Assembly (NCBI GenBank): GCA_030916665.1
Contig: JAUPWC010000692.1
Coordinates: 1-6,025 of the forward strand
Origin: Verrucomicrobiota bacterium
GTDB lineage: Bacteria; Verrucomicrobiota; Verrucomicrobiia; Opitutales; Opitutaceae
Length of the DNA stretch: 6,025 nucleotides
Direction: 5' to 3'
Below are positions 5,878 to 6,025 of this stretch, in pieces. Both the position numbers and the translations under genes were made by a program. Every line of letters starts with the position of its first letter. The first letter of the stretch is position 1. The notes under the pieces were generated by a model. The model saw only the letters and a list, made by a program, of their open reading frames with translations, searched no databases and was not told the origin of the DNA.

Positions 5878-5895
5878 TAATTCGACCAAGCAGGA

Positions 5896-6025
5896 TCAAT
5901 CGAGGTGGAAAACTTCGCGGAGGCCGGTGGCGACGGGGCTGTGGTCGGGGTTGGACGGCATGACATCGCCCATGTGTTTCCACCAGCGCTGACATTCGGG
6001 CGTGGCGGCGATGGCGGCCCAGCGG
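5896..6025 (-). CDS. rhaM: L-rhamnose mutarotase, C-terminal fragment (5' end outside window)
   Basis: The minus strand encodes 42 residues to TGA (complement of 5896-5898), beginning [15 protein letters not shown] and ending in [15 protein letters not shown]. This matches the conserved C-terminus of RhaM/YiiL L-rhamnose mutarotases: a W-x-x-x-A-x-T-x-x-x-x-x-W-W region, then M-P-x-N-P-D-x-S-P-V, then L-x-E-V-F-H at the end. The enzyme interconverts alpha and beta anomers of L-rhamnose in the cytoplasm so that rhamnose isomerase can use it. About 60 N-terminal residues lie beyond the window, including the usual catalytic His region. The gene is first in the minus-strand series and 136 bases before the lyase-like gene, and it fits a locus whose product is rhamnose. 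An overlapping spurious frame covers the same bases with no family resemblance. Confidence 0.85.
   Translation of the reverse strand, partial: RWAAIAATPECQRWWKHMGDVMPSNPDHSPVATGLREVFHLD

Noticed and set aside
5798..5995. A 65-codon minus-strand frame ending in a CLCGEP-like peptide
   Set aside because: It overlaps the mutarotase in another frame and its C-terminal half is translation of the dispersed repeat.

Overview
This window is a high-GC stretch with carbohydrate-degradation genes. It looks like an environmental bacterium, most plausibly a verrucomicrobium of the Opitutaceae type. That guess rests on the protein styles (GH39, GH105, a Tat-exported PcRGLX/YetA-like protein), on starts without Shine-Dalgarno sequences, and on hairpin-rich dispersed repeats between genes. 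No marker gene fixes the taxonomy.

Layout. Positions 1-333 (+) hold the C-terminal end of a GH39 beta-xylosidase-like glycoside hydrolase. Positions 334-677 are a non-coding interval between convergent genes, almost entirely filled by a large imperfect palindrome made of hairpin modules. Four minus-strand genes follow. In transcription order (right to left) they are: the C-terminal end of an L-rhamnose mutarotase (5896-6025), a Tat-exported exo-rhamnogalacturonan-lyase-like protein of the PcRGLX/YetA type (2982-5759), a Sec-exported GH105 unsaturated rhamnogalacturonyl hydrolase (1704-2840), and a ketopantoate-reductase-family dehydrogenase (678-1544). The gaps between them are 136, 141 and 159 bases, and each contains an inverted-repeat element downstream of the preceding stop codon.

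How the genes fit together. The lyase would release unsaturated galacturonosyl-rhamnose from rhamnogalacturonan I (pectin backbone). GH105 would split that disaccharide into an unsaturated uronic acid and L-rhamnose. The mutarotase would convert rhamnose anomers for cytoplasmic catabolism. The PanE-type dehydrogenase is either housekeeping pantothenate synthesis or a paralogue used on a sugar-derived keto acid; the sequence does not decide. The GH39 gene is on the other strand and may belong to a separate unit.

The least ordinary part of the window is non-coding. All five visible gene 3' ends are followed within about 5-50 bases by a structured repeat. In the 334-677 interval two copies of one element face each other with compensatory base changes in their stems. 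I found no defence system, CRISPR array, tRNA, rRNA or insertion sequence.
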